From: CAZPKH01 sp964407165
GTDB lineage: Bacteria; Bacteroidota; Bacteroidia; Bacteroidales; Muribaculaceae
Direction: 5' to 3'
Assembly (NCBI GenBank): GCA_964407165.1
Contig: CAYOUJ010000003.1
Coordinates: 1 to 64,000, forward strand
Length of the DNA: 64,000 nucleotides
Shown here: in pieces, positions 9,701-16,624 of the stretch
Numbering within the stretch: the first letter of the stretch is position 1
Layout: every line of letters begins with the position of its first letter
Made by a program: the position numbers and the translations under genes
Notes under the pieces: generated by a model
The model's database searches: none
Told to the model about the DNA's origin: nothing
Seen by the model: only the letters and a program-made list of their open reading frames with translations

Positions 9701-9939
9701 ATGAGGCCGGCGAAGTCGCCGCGCCAGTCGGGGTCGCTGTTGGCGATCTGGGTTTCCTGCTGGTCCCAACCGCACACGTTGTTCGTCGGGTCACCGTCGT
9801 AGAAACGGGTGGTGATGGCGAAGTAGATGGTCTCGTCACGGAAGTCGTCGCGGGTGCCGACGAACGTGCTTGCCGAGGCCTGAGTCGTAACAGTTGCTGC
9901 CATGAGGGAGGCGAGCAAGAGCTTTGAAATACGATTCAT
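6796..9939 (-). CDS. Secreted alpha-amylase (GH13) with two starch-binding modules and a T9SS-like C-terminus
   Basis: This 1047-aa extracellular enzyme should hydrolyse internal alpha-1,4 bonds of starch or glycogen-type glucans. A signal peptide (to about residue 24) precedes a full GH13 barrel. Region I is DIVLNHTG (about 153), region II GVDGFRIDTTGH with the nucleophile Asp near 283, region III FGECC with the acid Glu near 322, and region IV VDSHDYCPG near 453. After a beta domain come two modules resembling CBM26: about 780-865 (VYVKASSAPYIYAWE, AWPGKQ) and about 887-975 (WGSNVRIWVWDSKKNYTGG, SWPGASM), split by a Gly/Asp linker. The last 60 or so residues (AAYDATGRVAGYI ending in GFYVICGKKVVL) resemble a type A T9SS sorting domain. 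No susC/D genes are adjacent, so it stands apart from a starch-utilisation locus here. Confidence 0.93.
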   Translation of the reverse strand: MNRISKLLLASLMAATVTTQASASTFVGTRDDFRDETIYFAITTRFYDGDPTNNVCGWDQQETQIANSDPDWRGDFAGLIEKLDYIKALGFTAVWITPIVQNCSGTDFHGYHAMDFSSVDLRYESRTSWGASKDVKFQDLIDAAHARGMKIILDIVLNHTGNFGEANLQQLFTRSQNIKDQASVSASIIPNYDKLPSNYNDLGGTAQYNARFPYLKNSDGTNKDNHNYWHHVGTGWNWDEKTRWYGQIAGDCVDLNTENPAVTNYLVECYGKFIAMGVDGFRIDTTGHIPRASFNAAFIPQFKALFEQYADKRVDGKAYIMFGECCARFQGSVVYRGSNELSPFFYTWKSPTATTSAWNWDASFWDDIFIKEGDDSGRYGNMALCDAESNSITMSNNAWMVNGAWHEPDYSQSSGFNVIDFPVHYSFNSVSSIQGLFGMDNYYNDATYNVVYVDSHDYCPGPNDLTRFNGGTEQWAENLSWMFTFRGIPCVYYGSEVEFKKGCKVDAGGTSDPVKNSGRAYYGAYLEGSVSASDFGVYTASGNVAQTLNGDLAQHIRRLNMIRAAVPALRKGQYTFDGCSANGGWAFKRAYKSDSYALVAVNGGATFSNCPAGTYVDLVTGQSYSCSEGGSITVTAPTNKGQLRVLVKGWTGGKVGEDGKFMYTTSSVAKGGSVTFDDPVCTQFYTADDAVGAAQVKFSPAGTSFKTETLEVTAQLNDAATSGWYQVEGGSKVNLSAGQTSKFTIGAGLDYGQSVSVSWSASDGTSTYTGTETYRKVDPNAVITVYVKASSAPYIYAWEGDNQFNGAWPGKQVTETQTVDGTPYYAEAFPDVVSSLSIVLNNGSGSQTADITGITADIFIQYDGGTGYTILKGGEGGGGGTGDDDPFKCCWFDDSSSNWGSNVRIWVWDSKKNYTGGSWPGASMTMDSTTGYYKYTFMADQDHEKLYVIFSNNGNPQTSDLDFVNYGIYNKDGYTQATGIGVVRTDATFNVYVLAGSLYIDAPYACRVAAYDATGRVAGYIDLQEGSNAVTSLSHGFYVICGKKVVL

Positions 9940-10163
9940 TGCGCTGAAGTACTAAAGAGATTTAAGTTAAAAATGTAAGTAATGTTTCTGGAATATCGTA
10001 GGTAAAGAGGCGGCCGGATTGGCGACGGCTCGAAGGGGAGAGAGGGGAGCTATGGTATTAGTAACCCCTGACACGTAAAATTTGGGGCGAAGTTACAAAT
10101 ATTTATTTGAAATTACAAATAAAAATTTCGCAGAAAATTAAGAGTCTGATTACTTGGAGACTG

Positions 10164-10198
10164 GCGGGCAGTAAAACTGCCCGCGCGGTCATCTGTTA
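10164..10198. repeat. Hairpin-tail module shared with 43331-43367
   Basis: The stem GCGGGCAG-TAAAA-CTGCCCGC is followed by GCGGTCATCTGTTAG, and its end runs into the DUF3109 stop codon on the minus strand. At 43331-43367 a stem of similar layout with the same TAAAA loop is followed by GCAGTCATTGGTTAG. Both sit at 3' ends of minus-strand genes, so a terminator-like role is plausible. Confidence 0.5.
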
Positions 10199-10783
10199 GC
10201 TGTCGGAGCCATATTGGGCATAGTAAGCTTCGGCCACTTCACACAGCTCGGCGTACCAATCGGCGCCGAAGCGCTCGATGAGGGGCTCTTTGACGAATTG
10301 GTAGAGGCGTATGCCGAGCTTGCGCCCGTGGGCCTCGGCGGGGCGGCAGATGTCCCAGCGGTGGTAGTTGATGGCGGTGAAAGTGGGGAACTCCTTGATG
10401 CGCAGGGGGTAGAGGTAGCATGAGAAGGGCTTGCGCCAGCCGACGCGGCCCTGGCGGAAGGCGCGGTCTATGGCACAGAGGCAGGTGCCGTCGGCGCCGC
10501 GGCAGGCAAAGGCGCAGTCGCGGCCGTCGACGATGGTGGTGACAAGCTCGCCCTCGGGGTCGCGGTATGCCACGCCCTGGCGGTCGATGATGCGCTGCGC
10601 CTTGTGTGTCAGGTCGTTGCGTATCTCGGGGAGCACCTCGCGCAGGCGCTGCTCCTCGTCAGGGGTGACGGGCGCGCCGGCGTCGCCCTCGATGCAGCAG
10701 GCGCCGCGGCAGGCGGAGAGGTCGCAGCAGAAGTAGCGCTCGAGCAGCTCGAGGCTCACCAATATGTCTCCAATCTGTAACAT
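10196..10783 (-). CDS. DUF3109 family cysteine-rich protein
   Basis: This 195-aa protein belongs to a family common in Bacteroidetes with no firm function. Cysteines cluster as CCDLSACRGACC (about 17-28), then DCAFAC, TCLCAID, FSCYLYP and DICRP, a pattern suggesting metal or Fe-S binding as in the related YkgJ-type zinc/iron cluster proteins. No signal peptide or membrane segment is seen, so it is probably cytoplasmic. I chose the ATG at 10783 (MLQIGDILV); an in-frame ATG lies three codons upstream. The gene ends beside a hairpin module, and its upstream region is a large composite palindrome. Confidence 0.8.
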   Translation of the reverse strand: MLQIGDILVSLELLERYFCCDLSACRGACCIEGDAGAPVTPDEEQRLREVLPEIRNDLTHKAQRIIDRQGVAYRDPEGELVTTIVDGRDCAFACRGADGTCLCAIDRAFRQGRVGWRKPFSCYLYPLRIKEFPTFTAINYHRWDICRPAEAHGRKLGIRLYQFVKEPLIERFGADWYAELCEVAEAYYAQYGSDS

Positions 10784-10837
10784 AAAAATCAAGAAAAACT
10801 ACAAATTACGCGAATTACACGAAATCGATTCTGGATA

Positions 10838-11041
10838 TTGTGGCGGAGCCACAACTCTATTTGTTAACCCCACGCTTTAGCGTGGGGCAGTGACATCTTC
10901 AAGAATTAGCGTGCCGGAGGCACGCCTCTATGATAGGCGCCTCCACAGAGGCGTGCCTCCGGCACGCTTGGTTTGATTGTGGGTGTTTTTGCCCCACGCT
11001 GAAGCGTGGGGTTAACTGAAGGAGTTGTGGCTCCGCCACAA
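10838..11041. repeat. 204-bp composite palindrome made of three nested hairpin modules
   Basis: Three module types appear in mirrored order around a centre near 10938. Module A: TTGTGGCGGAGCCACAA (10838-10854) and TTGTGGCTCCGCCACAA (11025-11041). Module B: a GTTAACCCCACGC... hairpin (10863-10887) and its mirror (10992-11016). Module C: GCGTGCCGGAGGCACGC with CTCT (10909-10929) and its mirror (10947-10967). Each module is itself a hairpin, and the whole can fold as one long arm. It fills the spacer between the 3' end of the DUF5103 gene and the start of the DUF3109 gene, both on the minus strand. Confidence 0.85.
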
Positions 11042-11073
11042 GCATTTGTTAAAATACGCAACTTGAGTGAGGT

Positions 11074-12291
11074 TTAGATGATGCAGACTCCGGCCAGGCG
11101 GTCGTACATCTCGCCGGCCTTGCGGTAATACACCTTTATAATATATGTGTGGCCGGTCTGGTAGAAGTCGCCCTCGACGGGCGCCGTGAGCGCGGGGAGG
11201 GTGCCGTCGCGCGGGACGGCCACGTATTGGTAGCTATATGCTCCCTGCTTGAGCAGGAGGTCCTTGCGGTAGCACTGCGCATCGCGGTCATAGACCATGT
11301 GGCTCTCGGGGCCGAACGTGCGGCCGGTGATGTCGCCTTCGATGTGCACGTCATACCCGCGTAGTTCTGGCATTTGCAGGGTGAAGTGGACGATGCCGTA
11401 GTCGGCCTGCGTGTCGGAGTCGCGGGCATCCTGCTGGCGGATGACATAGCGGCCGTAGCGGCTGAGGTCGTAGGCATAGCCGGTGTCGGAACGCGGGTAG
11501 TCGACACCTAACTCGTAGTGGTACAGCGGGTAGGCGTAGACAATGTGCTCGACGCCCATGCCGGGATAACGCTCGGAGATGATCTCAAAGCGGCGGTACT
11601 CGTTTCCGGCCTTGAAAGTGAGGGGCTTGAGGTGCTCGAAGACGGCGGTCTTTCCCTCCATGCGCAGGGGGGTGGTGACAGTGACGGCGTTGTCGGTGCG
11701 GCTGTCCTGCTCGACCACCACGCGCAGGTCGGTGATGGGATTAGTGATGGGAAGGTGCTGAGTGTCAACGCGTATGGTCAGCTGCTGGTGGCTGCCGTTG
11801 GCGTCGAAGTCGGTCAGCGATGTCATCTCGGCACTGACGTTTGCCGTGGCCTCGGTAACGGAGAAGCGAGCCTGCAACAGGGTCTCCTCCGGATCATCCT
11901 CGGGATATACGCGCACGAGATAGTTGCCTGATATGGTGGGGCTCATCTGCTCCGAGGGGAGGGTGATGCGATAGTTGACGTAGTGCATGAGGGTGGCCTG
12001 TGAGAACTCGTAGTCGGCGACCTCGGCCTGGTTGAACCCGTCGAGGTATTGCGAGTCGACAATCGACTCCGGGCGCCACTGCGAGTCACAGTGTATCAGC
12101 TCATAGCGCATATATTGGCGGTCGTCGGCGAGCTGGTCGAAGCTGACAACGATGCCGCCGGAGCCGCCCAACTCCATTATCGCGGATCCCTCGTAAGGGG
12201 TGCCCTGCATGTCGCACGGACGCACCTGCAGGGTGTGGATGCTCGGATCCACCGCCATAGTCATCGTGGAAAGAAGAACTGCTAACAACAT
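11074..12291 (-). CDS. Type IX secretion system plug protein (DUF5103)
   Basis: This 405-aa protein has an N-terminal signal (LLAVLLSTMTMA) and then an all-beta protein with the conserved opening QVRPCDMQGTP...YEGSAIMELGG. It includes YMRYELIHCDSQWRPESI and a downstream Ig-like region. This matches the DUF5103 family, reported as a component that plugs or gates the SprA translocon of the Bacteroidetes type IX secretion system. It presumably acts at the outer membrane or periplasm and would help export the cargo proteins encoded elsewhere in this window. Its ATG lies one base after the ung stop, so the two genes are probably translationally coupled. Confidence 0.82.
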   Translation of the reverse strand: MLLAVLLSTMTMAVDPSIHTLQVRPCDMQGTPYEGSAIMELGGSGGIVVSFDQLADDRQYMRYELIHCDSQWRPESIVDSQYLDGFNQAEVADYEFSQATLMHYVNYRITLPSEQMSPTISGNYLVRVYPEDDPEETLLQARFSVTEATANVSAEMTSLTDFDANGSHQQLTIRVDTQHLPITNPITDLRVVVEQDSRTDNAVTVTTPLRMEGKTAVFEHLKPLTFKAGNEYRRFEIISERYPGMGVEHIVYAYPLYHYELGVDYPRSDTGYAYDLSRYGRYVIRQQDARDSDTQADYGIVHFTLQMPELRGYDVHIEGDITGRTFGPESHMVYDRDAQCYRKDLLLKQGAYSYQYVAVPRDGTLPALTAPVEGDFYQTGHTYIIKVYYRKAGEMYDRLAGVCII

Positions 12292-12292
12292 A

Positions 12293-12955
12293 TTACCAAA
12301 CGATTGGGGTGAGGCCTTGTGAGGCGAGATAGGCGTTGGCGCGGGAGAAGTGGTGGTTGCCGAAAAAGCCGCGCGAGGCGCTGAGCGGCGAGGGGTGCAC
12401 TGAGCTGAGCACCAGATGCTTGGTGCGGTCTATCACCTCACCCTTGCGCTGGGCGTAGCTGCCCCAGAGGATGAACACGAGGCCCGTGCGGCGCTGCGAA
12501 AGCTCGCGGATGACGGCGTCGGTGAAAGTCTCCCAGCCCAGCCCTTGGTGTGAGCCGGCCTGATGTGCGCGGACGGTGAGGGTGGCGTTGAGCAGCAACA
12601 CGCCTTGGCGCGCCCAGCGGCTGAGGTCGCCGTCGGCAGGAACGGGTGCGCCGGTGTCGTCGTGCACCTCCGCGAAGATGTTGACCAGCGACCGCGGGAT
12701 GGGCACCCCGAGGTTGACGCTGAAGCACAGCCCGTTGGCCATGCCGGGGCCATGGTACGGGTCCTGGCCGATGATTACTACCTTGACCTTGTCGAAAGGA
12801 CATGCGTCGAAGGCGGCGAAGATGCGCGGCCCGGGAGGGTATACCGGGCCGGCGGCATACTCGCGGCGCACGGCGTCGGTGAGGGCCGCGAAATAGGGTT
12901 TGTCGAACTCCTGCGCGAGCACCTGCTGCCAGGAGGGGTCGATGCGTACGTTCAT
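12293..12955 (-). CDS. ung: Uracil-DNA glycosylase
   Basis: This 220-aa family 1 enzyme excises uracil from DNA in base-excision repair. Motifs are complete: the water-activating loop VVIIGQDPYHGPGMANGLCF (Asp/His of GQDPYH at about 64-69), the uracil pocket LLLNATLTVR, and the C-terminal VLSSVHPSPLSASRGFFGNH with the catalytic His. The length is that of standard UDG. It starts a two-gene minus-strand unit with the T9SS plug gene, with a single base between them. The start codon at 12955 lies beside a TAAATTTG element (12967-12960 on the minus strand), hinting at an almost leaderless mRNA. Confidence 0.95.
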   Translation of the reverse strand: MNVRIDPSWQQVLAQEFDKPYFAALTDAVRREYAAGPVYPPGPRIFAAFDACPFDKVKVVIIGQDPYHGPGMANGLCFSVNLGVPIPRSLVNIFAEVHDDTGAPVPADGDLSRWARQGVLLLNATLTVRAHQAGSHQGLGWETFTDAVIRELSQRRTGLVFILWGSYAQRKGEVIDRTKHLVLSSVHPSPLSASRGFFGNHHFSRANAYLASQGLTPIVW

Positions 12956-13000
12956 GATGCAAATTTACGATTTTTTTTGAAATTATTCCCACAAAATCGC

Positions 13001-13008
13001 TACCTTTG
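13001..13008 (+). promoter_or_regulatory. Promoter -7 element
   Basis: TACCTTTG, with TTTG at 12976-12979 placed 21 nt upstream, matches the Bacteroidetes consensus. It lies about 50 nt before the lipoprotein gene at 13057. Confidence 0.65.
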
Positions 13009-13056
13009 CCCAATCAAACCAATACACATTAAAAAAAGTAATTTTCCGGAAAAACT

Positions 13057-13509
13057 ATGAAGAAGATTTTCAAAAGCCTTGTCGTGGTGATGATGGCAGT
13101 GATGACGCTGTCGCTCTGCGCCTGCTCGGACAGCAAGAGCCTTGACGATGCTGTGAAAGCCGAGAATGCCAAAGGGCGCCACCCCGTGAGCAACGGTCTG
13201 GTGTTTGTGAGCGTAGCCATCGAGGGCAACAACATCGTGTATCTCTACGAGATGGACGCCACCAACCCGGGCAACGGGTCGTTTGAGGGCTACAAGAGCA
13301 ACCCCGAGCAGGTGAAAGCCGGCGTGCTTAACGGCGTGAAGGCCCGCTACAATACCAAGACTGCCAACCAGGACATCGTCGACCTGGCCGAGAAAGCCGG
13401 CAAGAACTTCGTCTACCGCTACAAGAGCGTGGGCGGCCCTGCCGAGGATGCCTTCGAAATCACCTTCACCCCCGCCGAGGTAAAGGAGAAACCCGCTGCA
13501 CAGCAGTAA
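13057..13509 (+). CDS. Small predicted lipoprotein (DUF4854-like)
   Basis: This 150-aa protein has a signal peptide ending in a probable lipobox (MTLSLCACSDSK; Cys about 23). The mature part is a small alpha/beta domain with VSNGLVFVSVAIEGNNIVYLYEMD and VKAGVLNGVKARYNTK, resembling the lipoprotein family annotated DUF4854. No catalytic motif is apparent and the function is unknown. It has its own promoter (13001-13008). The stop is followed by GCAC-GACGA-GTGC plus a T6 run (13515-13534), a small terminator. Confidence 0.65.
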   Translation: MKKIFKSLVVVMMAVMTLSLCACSDSKSLDDAVKAENAKGRHPVSNGLVFVSVAIEGNNIVYLYEMDATNPGNGSFEGYKSNPEQVKAGVLNGVKARYNTKTANQDIVDLAEKAGKNFVYRYKSVGGPAEDAFEITFTPAEVKEKPAAQQ

Positions 13510-13612
13510 GATAGCACGACGAGTGCGATTTTTTGGGTGCGCGTTGTAATTCGCGCGCCATTTGCTGCGTATAATAGGTAGTAAACATTTATTCCATCAA
13601 ATATTCATCGTA

Positions 13613-16468
13613 ATGAAAAAAATCAACCGCTTAATCGTGCTGTTGCTGCTGGCCGTGCTGATGCCGGCATTAGCCATGGCACAGGGCATGGAGCAGCTGC
13701 CGCTCGACCCCGACGTGCGCTACGGCAAACTGCCCAACGGACTGACCTACTACATCCGCCACAACGAGCAGCCCAAGGGGGAGGCCGACTTCTACATCGC
13801 ACAGAAGGTAGGGTCGATACTCGAGGAGGACAACCAGCGTGGCCTGGCACACTTCCTGGAGCACATGTGCTTCAACGGCACCCAGAACTTCCCCGGCAAC
13901 GGCGTCATTGACTGGTGCGAGCGCAACGGCATCAAGTTTGGCTACAACCTCAACGCCTACACTGCCACCGACCAGACGGTCTACATGATCAAGAGCGTGC
14001 CCACGGCGCGCGTGGGCGTGCAAGACAGCGTGCTGCTGATACTCCACGACTGGGCCGACGGCCTCACTCTCGACCCGGAGGAGATAGACAAGGAGCGCGG
14101 CGTCATCCACGAGGAGTGGCGCACCACCAACGTAGGGTCGATGCGCATACTCACCGACCTTCTCCCCGTCATCTATCCCGGCAGCAAGTATGGCTACCGC
14201 CTGCCCATCGGCACGATGGAGGTGGTCGACAACTTTGAGCCGCAGGCCCTGCGCGACTACTACGAGAAGTGGTATCGTCCTGACCAGCAGGGCATCATTG
14301 TAGTCGGAGACATCGACGTTGACCGCATCGAGGGCAAGATCAAAGAGTACTTCTCCCCTATCCAGATGCCCGACAGCGTGGCTCCGCGCGAATATTTCCC
14401 CGTGCCCGACCACGAGGGCACCATCTACGCCATCGGCCACGACCCCGAGATGACCAACACCGTGGGCTATATCATGTTCCTGTCGGACGCCGACCCCGAC
14501 GAGATGAACAACACGCAGATGTATTATCTCACGGAGTTTGTCAAGCAGATGATCGACAACATGGTCAACCAGCGCCTGTCGGACCTCAGCCGCGACCCCA
14601 ACGCACTGTTTGCCAGCGCCTCCGTTGACTTCGGCGACTATCTGCTTGCCCGCACCAAGGAGGCGTTTGAGGTGGAGGTTGTCGCCAAGGACGGCCCGCT
14701 GGAGCCGGCTCTGCAGCAGGTTTACGCCGAGGTGTACCGCGCACTTATGGGCGGCTTCACCGAGACGGAATACCAGCGCGCCGTCGACGAGTTCCTTAGC
14801 GGCCTGGAGAAGATGTACAACAACCGCGACTCGCGCAAGAACGGCCAGTTCGTCCAGGAGTACGTCAACCACTTCCTCAAAAACGAGGCAGCCCCCGGCA
14901 TCGAGACCGACTATCAGCTCTACAAGCTCATCGCCAGCCAGATACCCGTCGCCGCTGTCAACCAGATAGCCAAGCAGCTCATCACTCCCGGCAACCGCGT
15001 GGTGCTGGTGATGACGCCTGACAACGCCGACGGCGTCTATCCCACCGAGGAGAGCCTCGCCGCCGTCATCACGGCCGTGGAGAGCGCGCCGGTTGAGGCA
15101 TACGTCGACAACGTGAAGACCGAGCCGCTCATCGCCAAGCTGCCCAAGCCAGGCAAGATCAAGAAAGTCACCGAGATGCCCGCATTCGGCGCCCAGCAGT
15201 GGACGCTCAGCAACGGCGTGAACGTGATAGTCAAGCACACCGACTTCAAGGCCGACGAGATACGCTTCATGGCCGTGGCCAACGGAGGCACCAACGTATG
15301 GCCTGACAGCTACGCCAACAGCATACTCTACCTCCCCATAGCCCTGAGCAACATGGGCCTGGGCACCTACACCAATGCCGACCTGGAGAAGTATCTGCAG
15401 GGCAAGCAGGTGAGCGTCAACCTCAGCGTCGACGACTACACCCGCGACATCTCCGGCAACACCACGCCGAAGGACCTGCCGACGATGATGGAGCTGATAT
15501 ACATGAACTTCGTCGACCCGACGCTCGACGCCACCGAGTTTGACGCCCTGCAGCAGCAGGTGGTAGGTATCCTTGCCAACCAGATGAGCAATCCGCAGTT
15601 TGTATTCTCCTGCAAGATACGCGAGGCAATGTTTGACGGTAGCCCCCGCAAGGCAAACCTTACCTCCGAGATAGCTGCAGCAGCAACGCGCGAGCAGTCG
15701 CTGGAGATGATCAAGCAGGCCGTGGCCAACGCCGCCGACTATACCTTCATCTTCGTAGGCAACTACGACGAGGCCGCCCTTAAGGACCTCGTATGCCGGT
15801 ACATCGCCACCCTCCCCGCCGACGCCAAGAAGGCCACGGGGTCGAAGATGCCGGAGTTCATATCCACCAACGCCTTCAAGGGCGGCACGGGCATCGACAC
15901 CTTCACCACCGACATGACCACGCCCCAGACCTGGGTGCTCGTCAACGAGTGGGCCAACCTGCCCTACACCCCCAAGGACAAGCTGCTCGCCTCCGTCGCC
16001 GGCCAGATACTCACCCAGCGCCTCCTCGAGAGCGTGCGCGAGCGCGAAGGTGCCGTCTATTCCATAGGCGCCCAGGGCTCCATGTACCGCGTAAGTCCCA
16101 ACAATACGGTGATACAGAGCGGATTCCCGATGAAGCCGGAGAAGCGCGACCTCGTGCTCGGCATCATCAGCCAGGAGTTCAAGAACATGGAGGGCGACAT
16201 CAAGCCGGAGGAGCTGCAGAAGGTGCAGGAATACATGGTCAAGCAGTATCGTGCCGACTGTGAGGAGAACAGCGACTGGCTGGGCTGGATTGGCGGCTGG
16301 CTGCGCAACGGCGTGGACACCTACACCGGCTACGAGGATCTGGTCAACAGCCTGACCCCGGCCGACGTGCAGGAGTTTATGAAGCGCATCAACGCCGCCG
16401 GCAACTATCGCGTGGTGCTCCTGGAGCCGACCGTGATACCTGAGCCGGAGGCCCCCGCAGCCGAGTAA
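13613..16468 (+). CDS. Secreted M16 (insulinase/pitrilysin) family zinc metallopeptidase
   Basis: This 951-aa protein has a signal peptide (MKKINRLIVLLLLAVLMPALAMAQG) and two M16 halves. The N-terminal half carries the inverted zinc motif HFLEH within GLAHFLEHMCFNGTQNF, about 80 residues in. The further Glu ligand is expected in the KERGVIHEEWRTT segment. The C-terminal half is the usual inactive repeat that closes the chamber. The length fits the Bacteroidetes periplasmic M16 peptidases. I chose the ATG at 13613 because the protein then begins with a normal signal peptide; the frame also opens upstream from a TTG without a signal-like start. Substrates are unknown; degradation of small peptides in the periplasm is likely. 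Confidence 0.93.
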   Translation: MKKINRLIVLLLLAVLMPALAMAQGMEQLPLDPDVRYGKLPNGLTYYIRHNEQPKGEADFYIAQKVGSILEEDNQRGLAHFLEHMCFNGTQNFPGNGVIDWCERNGIKFGYNLNAYTATDQTVYMIKSVPTARVGVQDSVLLILHDWADGLTLDPEEIDKERGVIHEEWRTTNVGSMRILTDLLPVIYPGSKYGYRLPIGTMEVVDNFEPQALRDYYEKWYRPDQQGIIVVGDIDVDRIEGKIKEYFSPIQMPDSVAPREYFPVPDHEGTIYAIGHDPEMTNTVGYIMFLSDADPDEMNNTQMYYLTEFVKQMIDNMVNQRLSDLSRDPNALFASASVDFGDYLLARTKEAFEVEVVAKDGPLEPALQQVYAEVYRALMGGFTETEYQRAVDEFLSGLEKMYNNRDSRKNGQFVQEYVNHFLKNEAAPGIETDYQLYKLIASQIPVAAVNQIAKQLITPGNRVVLVMTPDNADGVYPTEESLAAVITAVESAPVEAYVDNVKTEPLIAKLPKPGKIKKVTEMPAFGAQQWTLSNGVNVIVKHTDFKADEIRFMAVANGGTNVWPDSYANSILYLPIALSNMGLGTYTNADLEKYLQGKQVSVNLSVDDYTRDISGNTTPKDLPTMMELIYMNFVDPTLDATEFDALQQQVVGILANQMSNPQFVFSCKIREAMFDGSPRKANLTSEIAAAATREQSLEMIKQAVANAADYTFIFVGNYDEAALKDLVCRYIATLPADAKKATGSKMPEFISTNAFKGGTGIDTFTTDMTTPQTWVLVNEWANLPYTPKDKLLASVAGQILTQRLLESVREREGAVYSIGAQGSMYRVSPNNTVIQSGFPMKPEKRDLVLGIISQEFKNMEGDIKPEELQKVQEYMVKQYRADCEENSDWLGWIGGWLRNGVDTYTGYEDLVNSLTPADVQEFMKRINAAGNYRVVLLEPTVIPEPEAPAAE

Positions 16469-16518
16469 CCACAATGCTCGATAACTATCGATAGATAATC
16501 GACAGGCCATCGACTGCC

Positions 16519-16558
16519 AATCGAGATAAAATCGCTGTAACACGATTTTATCTCGATT
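16519..16558 (+). terminator. Strong hairpin terminator after the M16 peptidase gene
   Basis: Perfect 16-bp arms (AATCGAGATAAAATCG and its complement) enclose an 8-nt loop and are followed by GTTGCG and a T7 run on the plus strand. The preceding 16475-16518 is filled with ATCGAT-like words. Confidence 0.8.
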
Positions 16559-16584
16559 GTTGCGTTTTTTTAATTAATTTTTCG

Positions 16585-16592
16585 TAGCTTTG
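16585..16592 (+). promoter_or_regulatory. Promoter -7 element
   Basis: TAGCTTTG lies 33 nt upstream of the endonuclease I gene start. Confidence 0.6.
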
Positions 16593-16624
16593 CATAAATT
16601 ATTCAGACTAACCCCATTACCATC

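Noticed and set aside
13670..16543. Open frame of more than 900 codons on the minus strand opposite the M16 peptidase gene
   Set aside because: It is antisense to a gene with clear zinc motifs; its composition (Val, Leu, Gly, His-rich without motifs) is that of a shadow frame in GC-rich DNA.
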